A stretch of 18,238 nt of DNA from an uncultured Oxalobacteraceae bacterium (GTDB lineage: Bacteria; Pseudomonadota; Gammaproteobacteria; Burkholderiales; Burkholderiaceae), in the NCBI GenBank assembly GCA_946479705.1, contig CAMLHI010000014.1, positions 1 through 18,238 of the forward strand. Reading direction: 5' to 3'. The position numbers and the translations under genes were made by a program. The notes beneath the pieces are model-generated. The model worked only from the letters and a program-made list of their open reading frames with translations. It was not told the DNA's origin and made no database searches. The first letter of the stretch is position 1; every line of letters begins with the position of its first letter. This document shows positions 13,854-18,238 of this stretch, piece by piece.

Positions 13854-16565
13854 GTGAACCTTTCCCCGATCCCTCTCGCGGTGCGCAGCACCTGTCCTTA
13901 TTGCGGCGTCGGCTGCGGTGTCTCGGCGACGCCGCAGGCTGACGGCACGGTCGCCGTGGTGGGCGACATCGAGCATCCGGCCAACCGCGGCCGCCTGTGC
14001 GTCAAGGGTTCGGCATTGTCCGAAACGGTGGGCCTGGAAGGCCGCCTGCTGTACCCGCAGCTGCGCGAAGACGGCGTGCTGCGGCGCGCTTCCTGGGATG
14101 AGGCGCTCGACAAGGTCGCCGGCCAGTTCAGGTCCATCATCGCCGAGCACGGCCCGGAGGCCGTGGCGCTGTACGTGTCGGGCCAGATCCTGACCGAGGA
14201 CTACTACGTCGCCAACAAGTTCATGAAGGGCTATGTGGGCAGCGCCAATATCGACACCAATTCGCGCCTGTGCATGTCGTCGGCGGTGGCCGGCCATAAG
14301 CGCGCTTTCGGCGGCGACCTGGTGCCGGGCTGCTACGAGGACTTCGAGCTGGCCGACATGATCGTGCTGGTGGGCTCGAACACCGCGTGGTGCCACCCGA
14401 TCCTGTTCCAGCGCATCACGCGCCTGAAGGAAGCGCGCCCGGAAGTGAAGATCGTGGTGATCGATCCGCGCCGCACCGCCACCTGCGAACTGGCCGACCT
14501 GCACCTGCCGGTCAAGCCGGGCACCGATGTGTTGCTGTTCAATGGCCTGCTGCAGTACCTGGCGCAGCAGGGCGTACGCGACGAGCGGTTCATCGCCGCG
14601 CACACGGGCGGGCTTAACGAAGCCCTGGCGGCAGCGGCCGACAGCGCCGACCTGGCCGAGGTGGCGCGCCAGTGCAAGCTCGATCCGGCGCTGCTGCTGG
14701 ACTTCTACCAGTCGTTTGCCGCCACCACCAAGGTGATCACGGCCTTCTCGATGGGCGTAAACCAGTCCTCGTCCGGCACCGATAAGGTCAACAGCATCAT
14801 CAACTGCCACCTGCTGACCGGCCGCATCGGCCACAGCGGCATGGGGCCGTTCTCCATCACCGGCCAGCCGAACGCCATGGGCGGACGCGAAGTGGGCGGC
14901 CTGGCCAATATGCTGGCCGCGCACATGGACCTGCTCAATCCGGACCACCGCGAGGTGGTGCAGACCTTCTGGGAATCGCCCACGGTGGCGGCCAGCATGG
15001 GCCTGAAGGCGGTCGACCTGTTCCAGGCGATCGAAGCGGGCAAGGTCAAGGCGGTGTGGGTGATGGCCACCAATCCGATGGTCAGCCTGCCGGACGCCAA
15101 CCAGGTGCAGCGCGCGCTCGAGCAGTGCGAGCTGGTGGTGGTTTCCGAGATCAACCAGGAGACCGATACCAATACTTTCGCCGACGTGCTGCTGCCGGCC
15201 CTGGGCTGGGGCGAGAAGGACGGCACGGTGACCAATTCCGAGCGGCGCATTTCGCGCCAGCGCGCCTTCCTGCCGGCGCCGGGCGAAGCGCGCGCCGACT
15301 GGCGCATCATGTGCGACGTGGCCAAGCGCATGGGCTTTTCCGGATTCGAATTCAATTCGGCCGCCGAGATCTTCGACGAGCATGCGCGCCTGTCGGGCTT
15401 CCGCAACGAGGACGGCCCCCTGTATCGCGGCTTCGACATCTCCGGCATGGCCGGCATGACGGCGCGCGAATACGAGCAGTTCGAGCCGGTGCAGTGGCCG
15501 GTGCGGCGCCAGGCCGACGGCAGCATCGCCGGCACCGCGCGCCTGTTCGCCGATGGCCGTTTCGCCCATCTCGACGGCAAGGCGAAGTTCGTGGCCACGG
15601 TGCCGCGCGCGCCCGCCCACAAGACCGATTCCGAATTCCCGCTGGTGCTCAATACCGGCCGGGTGCGCGACCAGTGGCACACCATGTCGCGCACCGGCAA
15701 GTCGCCGCGCCTGGCGGACCACGTGGCCGAATCCTTCGTCGACCTGCATCCGCAGGACGCGCTGCTGTGCGGCGTGCGCGAAGGCGAGCTGGCGCGCGTG
15801 TCGAGCCAGTGGGGCGCGATGGTGGCGCGGGTGCAGCACAGCGGCGGCATCGCGCGCGGCGGGGTGTTCATTCCGATTCACTGGAACGGCCAGACCGCGT
15901 CGGATGCGCGCGTGGGCACGGTGGTCAATCCGGCGGTCGATCCGGTCTCGGGCGAGCCGGAGTTCAAGCACACGCCGGTGATGGTGGAGCGCTTCGCGGT
16001 GCGCTGGCATGCCTTCGTGCTCTCGCGCACCGAGCTGGCGCTGGACGAGGTGGCGCACTGGACGCGCGTGCAGGGCCGCGGCTTTGCGCGCTACGAGATG
16101 GCCGGACGCAGCCAGCCGAAGGACAAGGCGGCCTGGGCGCGCGCGCTGCTCAAGGTCGACGCCGACGACGCCGACTGGCTGGAGTACGAGGACAGCACCG
16201 AGGGCGTGTACCGCGCGGTGCACGTGGTGGGCGATCGGATCGAGCAGTGCGTGTTCGTCTCGCCGCGCCCGGACCTGCCGTCGCGGGCCTGGCTGGCCGG
16301 CCTGTTCTCGAACGAGGAACTGAGCCTGGCCGACCGCGCCGGCCTGCTGGCCGGGCAGTCGCTCGGCAAGCGCGAGGATACCGGTCCGACCGTTTGCTCG
16401 TGCTTCGGGGTGGGGCGCAATACCATCTGCAACGCCATCCGCGAGCAGGATCTCAAGAGCGTGGCCGAAGTGACGGCGTGCGTCAAGGCGGGCGGCAACT
16501 GCGGTTCCTGCGTCCCCGAGATCAAGCAGATCCTGATCGAGACGCGCGCGCGCGAAGCGGCGTAA
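13854..16565 (+). CDS. nasA: assimilatory nitrate reductase, molybdenum catalytic subunit
   Basis: A 903-residue molybdopterin enzyme that reduces nitrate to nitrite in the cytoplasm (no Tat signal). The N-terminal [4Fe-4S] ligands are Cys14, Cys17, Cys21 and Cys49 (CPYCGVGCG...RLCVKG). Cys140 in SRLCMSS is the likely Mo ligand. The Mo-bis-MGD domains follow, including the C-terminal dinucleotide-binding part (NTGRVRDQWHTMSRTG). A BFD-like [2Fe-2S] domain is fused at the end with Cys848, Cys850, Cys883 and Cys886 (CSC...CGSC). The start is GTG, preceded by CGGAG at 6 bases. The protein is the expected electron acceptor of the flavoprotein encoded upstream. It is probably the last gene of the operon, since the next ORF begins 58 bases later and is unrelated. 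Confidence 0.95.
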   Translation: MNLSPIPLAVRSTCPYCGVGCGVSATPQADGTVAVVGDIEHPANRGRLCVKGSALSETVGLEGRLLYPQLREDGVLRRASWDEALDKVAGQFRSIIAEHGPEAVALYVSGQILTEDYYVANKFMKGYVGSANIDTNSRLCMSSAVAGHKRAFGGDLVPGCYEDFELADMIVLVGSNTAWCHPILFQRITRLKEARPEVKIVVIDPRRTATCELADLHLPVKPGTDVLLFNGLLQYLAQQGVRDERFIAAHTGGLNEALAAAADSADLAEVARQCKLDPALLLDFYQSFAATTKVITAFSMGVNQSSSGTDKVNSIINCHLLTGRIGHSGMGPFSITGQPNAMGGREVGGLANMLAAHMDLLNPDHREVVQTFWESPTVAASMGLKAVDLFQAIEAGKVKAVWVMATNPMVSLPDANQVQRALEQCELVVVSEINQETDTNTFADVLLPALGWGEKDGTVTNSERRISRQRAFLPAPGEARADWRIMCDVAKRMGFSGFEFNSAAEIFDEHARLSGFRNEDGPLYRGFDISGMAGMTAREYEQFEPVQWPVRRQADGSIAGTARLFADGRFAHLDGKAKFVATVPRAPAHKTDSEFPLVLNTGRVRDQWHTMSRTGKSPRLADHVAESFVDLHPQDALLCGVREGELARVSSQWGAMVARVQHSGGIARGGVFIPIHWNGQTASDARVGTVVNPAVDPVSGEPEFKHTPVMVERFAVRWHAFVLSRTELALDEVAHWTRVQGRGFARYEMAGRSQPKDKAAWARALLKVDADDADWLEYEDSTEGVYRAVHVVGDRIEQCVFVSPRPDLPSRAWLAGLFSNEELSLADRAGLLAGQSLGKREDTGPTVCSCFGVGRNTICNAIREQDLKSVAEVTACVKAGGNCGSCVPEIKQILIETRAREAA

Positions 16566-16623
16566 CAAGGCTGGGCGGGCCGATGCGGTATGATCGGCCT
16601 CCCTGGTTTTTCACCCGAAACGC

Positions 16624-17052
16624 ATGCGTTTATCTTCCCTGTTCTGGTGTGCCGTGCCGGCCCTGGCTTGCGCGGGCGCGCAGGCGCAAGCCTTCGACAC
16701 CAGCCTGCTGGCTGGCCAGTGGGCCGAGAGCGTGAACAACCAGTTCGGCTGCCGCGCCAGCAATGTCCATCACCGTTTCGAATTGAGCGCCGACCGTAAG
16801 CACCTGAGTTTCCGGCTCGACCGCGCCTGGCGGATCGGCGCACAGGAAGTGCGCGAGTATGGCGCGCAGGTGCTGCGTGAGGAGCCGGCCATGCTGGTGA
16901 TCCGCTACGATGACACGGTGACCGGCATCCCGGCCGGGATGCGCGAATGGGAATTGCTGTTCATCGGCCCCGGCACCTACCGCTGGCGCGCCACCTTCTG
17001 GCGCAGGGGCGAGTACAACGACGTCATCGGGGTACGCTGTACGGCGGATTGA
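16624..17052 (+). CDS. small secreted protein of unknown function
   Basis: A 142-residue ORF with a clear signal peptide (MRLSSLFWCAVPALACAGAQAQA, cleavage likely after AQA). The mature part of about 120 residues is beta-rich by eye (FELSADRKHLSFRL, AMLVIRYDD, YRWRATFWRR), and its only two cysteines (CRAS near residue 40 and VRCTAD at the end) could form a disulfide. I do not recognise the family; the layout resembles small lipocalin-like or DUF periplasmic proteins. No good Shine-Dalgarno is visible. A TATGAT hexamer at 16589-16594 could be a -10 element but lacks a clear -35. It may be a tail gene of the nas transcript or independent. It ends 9 bases from the convergent yjdM. Confidence 0.7.
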   Translation: MRLSSLFWCAVPALACAGAQAQAFDTSLLAGQWAESVNNQFGCRASNVHHRFELSADRKHLSFRLDRAWRIGAQEVREYGAQVLREEPAMLVIRYDDTVTGIPAGMREWELLFIGPGTYRWRATFWRRGEYNDVIGVRCTAD

Positions 17053-17061
17053 AGGCGCGGT

Positions 17062-17406
17062 TCAAACCTTCTTGACGAATTCGGTCTTCAGGCTCATGGC
17101 GCCGAAACCGTCGATCTTGCAGTCGATATCGTGGTCGCTGTCGACCAGGCGGATGTTCTTGACCTTGGTACCCATCTTGACAGTGCCGCCGCCACCCTTG
17201 AGTTTCAAATCCTTGATCACCGTGACCGTGTCGCCATCCTGCAAGAGGTTGCCGGCGCTGTCGCGATAGACCCGCGCACCTTCCTCGGCCGCGCCCGCGG
17301 CATCGCCCGCGCGCCATTCGTGCGCGCACTCCGGGCATACCAGCATCTCCCCATCTTCATAGGTGAATTCCGATTTGCAGGCGGGGCAGGGGGGCAGTGC
17401 GCTCAT
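17062..17406 (-). CDS. yjdM: YjdM/PhnA-type zinc-ribbon protein
   Basis: A 114-residue cytoplasmic protein. The N-terminal zinc ribbon has CPAC (Cys7, Cys10) and CPEC (Cys24, Cys27), followed by the compact C-terminal domain ([20 protein letters not shown]...[26 protein letters not shown]) characteristic of the YjdM family, historically PhnA. Despite the old name, no role in phosphonate breakdown is established. The ATG at 17406 is preferred over a long upstream extension because the conserved sequence starts there and GGA lies upstream. It converges with the small secreted gene, with only 9 bases between stops; a short dyad TTGAA-N7-TTCAA (17049-17065) spans both stops. Confidence 0.9.
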   Translation of the reverse strand: MSALPPCPACKSEFTYEDGEMLVCPECAHEWRAGDAAGAAEEGARVYRDSAGNLLQDGDTVTVIKDLKLKGGGGTVKMGTKVKNIRLVDSDHDIDCKIDGFGAMSLKTEFVKKV

Positions 17407-17441
17407 GGCGATTCCATTAAAGGCTTGGTGGGAAGCCCGCC

Positions 17442-17450
17442 AGTATATCA
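17442..17450 (-). promoter_or_regulatory. candidate extended -10 promoter for yjdM
   Basis: On the minus strand the sequence reads TGATATACT, that is TG-N-TATACT, an extended -10 element (5 of 6 in the hexamer). A -35 hexamer is not apparent, which is tolerated in extended -10 promoters. The predicted start is about 30 bases before the yjdM ATG. Confidence 0.4.
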
Positions 17451-17471
17451 GGGGCCAGAGTGTGCTTGCGC

Positions 17472-17489
17472 GGAAGAATCCTTTCTTCC
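17472..17489. repeat. perfect inverted repeat between yjdM and the acyltransferase gene
   Basis: GGAAGAA (17472-17478), a TCCT loop and TTCTTCC (17483-17489) form a perfect 7-bp dyad. It lies in the shared upstream region of two divergent genes and is not followed by a T-run, so an operator is as likely as a transcript hairpin. Role unknown. Confidence 0.5.
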
Positions 17490-17600
17490 TGCAAATTGAC
17501 GTGGGAATACGAGCTTGTTTATGGATATGAAATTTTCCGTGCGGGAACATAATTATTCCAACAACTCATCCACCACTGTCTTGCCTTGAAGGAGTATGAA

Positions 17601-18238
17601 ATGGAGCCTGTTTCCCTGTCAGATACCGCCGAGCGTCTCATGGCCCACGTTGCCGCGATGGCTCCCGTCAACGCGTCCAGCGGTCCGGTCGAGCGTTTGC
17701 CGTTCACCATACGCCGCGTGGCGACCGAGGCCGACATGCTCAAGGCGGTCAAGGTACGCCACGCGGCCTACGCGCGCCATGTGCCGGCCTTCGCCCAGAC
17801 CCTGACGGCGCCGGAAGCGGCCGATTACGACAGTGACGTGGTGGTCCTGCTGGCCGAATCGAAACTGGATGGCTCGCCCCTGGGCAGCACGCGTATCCAG
17901 ACCAATCTGCTGCAAGCGCTGCACCTGGAGGAATCGGTCGAGCTGCCGCTGTGGCTGCAGACCCGCCGCCTGGCCGAAGTGACCCGCCTCGGCGTGGGCG
18001 AGGGCCGCATCGGCCATCTGGTCAAGACGGCGCTGATCAAGGCATGCTTTTCCTACTGCGAGGACAAGGGCATCGACTACGCGGTGGTGACGGGACGGGC
18101 CCCCATCGACCGCCAGTACGAGCAGCTGCTTTTCACTGATGTGTTCTCCAACAAGGCTTTCATTCCCTTGCGCCATGTGGGCAATCTGCCGCACCGGGTG
18201 ATGGCCTTCGAGATCGCCACCGGCGAGCAGCGCTGGGA
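17601..18238 (+). CDS. FeeM-like N-acyl amino acid synthase / GNAT-type acyltransferase (partial, C-terminus outside window)
   Basis: An ORF open to the window end (212 complete codons). The ATG at 17601 is chosen because AAGGAG is 6 bases upstream; an ATG at 17596 is in another frame that soon closes. After about 35 residues of flexible N-terminus comes an autoinducer-synthase-like / GNAT fold: FTIRRVATEADMLKAVKVRHAAYARHV, DYDSDVVVLLAES, GSTRIQTNLLQALHLEES, RRLAEVTRLGV and a helix KTALIKACFSYCEDKGIDYAVV. This pattern is that of FeeM-like enzymes, which use acyl-ACP to acylate amino acids, giving signal-like or surfactant-like lipids. The acceptor and acyl chain are not readable here. It diverges from yjdM across a 194-bp AT-richer intergenic region with a 7-bp dyad. 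Confidence 0.65.
   Translation, partial: MEPVSLSDTAERLMAHVAAMAPVNASSGPVERLPFTIRRVATEADMLKAVKVRHAAYARHVPAFAQTLTAPEAADYDSDVVVLLAESKLDGSPLGSTRIQTNLLQALHLEESVELPLWLQTRRLAEVTRLGVGEGRIGHLVKTALIKACFSYCEDKGIDYAVVTGRAPIDRQYEQLLFTDVFSNKAFIPLRHVGNLPHRVMAFEIATGEQRW

Noticed and set aside
13848..16568. Long antisense ORF (906 codons) opposite nasA
   Set aside because: Same codon-bias shadow effect; composition is Arg/His/Ala repeats with no domain, while the plus strand has all NasA motifs.
17496..17524. Sigma-70 promoter (TTGACG ... TTATGG) for the acyltransferase gene
   Set aside because: The -35 is good but no acceptable -10 lies at 16-18 bases spacing.
17407..17550. N-terminal extension of yjdM
   Set aside because: Non-conserved residues covering the promoter region; the zinc-ribbon family starts at the ATG at 17406.

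Overview
The window is GC-rich DNA (roughly two-thirds G+C in most genes by eye). It reads like the chromosome of a soil or freshwater betaproteobacterium, most likely Oxalobacteraceae of the Massilia/Telluria/Duganella type. That placement is inferred from codon use, from the NasT/NasS plus narK-nirBD-nas arrangement and from a FeeM-type acyltransferase. No RNA gene or other direct taxonomic marker is present.

Layout. (1) 1-1202: a divergent pair, a partial YdjM-like membrane hydrolase on the minus strand and an alpha/beta hydrolase on the plus strand. (2) 1203-3263: an island of about 2 kb that looks less GC-rich, carrying two minus-strand genes of unknown function (a secreted Pro/Cys-rich protein and a small downstream partner). 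It is bracketed by two 45-bp direct repeats (44/45 identical); the first is the 3' end of the alpha/beta hydrolase gene. (3) 3324-6058: a small unknown minus-strand gene, then a PAS-GAF-GGDEF-EAL c-di-GMP protein preceded by tandem NtrC-like sites and a near-consensus sigma-54 promoter. (4) 6185-8073: the nitrate/nitrite sensing pair nasT (ANTAR antiterminator) and nasS (NrtA-like cytoplasmic sensor), with a sigma-54-like element in front of nasT. (5) 8074-8393: a regulatory leader with NtrC half-sites, a consensus sigma-54 promoter, two ANTAR-type hexaloop hairpins and an overlapping intrinsic terminator. (6) 8394-16565: the assimilatory nitrate operon narK-nirB-nirD-nasB-like-nasA. (7) 16624-18238: a small secreted unknown, a convergent yjdM/phnA zinc-ribbon gene, and the first part of a FeeM-like N-acyltransferase gene cut by the window end.

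How the parts work together. Nitrate enters through the NarK-family porter. NasA reduces it to nitrite with electrons from the FAD/NAD(P)H protein encoded just upstream, and NirBD reduces nitrite to ammonium. Transcription appears gated twice: by nitrogen limitation (NtrC and sigma-54) and by nitrate/nitrite (NasS releasing NasT, which binds the tandem hairpins and prevents termination). The same NtrC/sigma-54 architecture stands in front of the c-di-GMP gene, suggesting that nitrogen limitation also tunes a second-messenger enzyme. The two most unusual items are this shared control and the repeat-bounded two-gene island.
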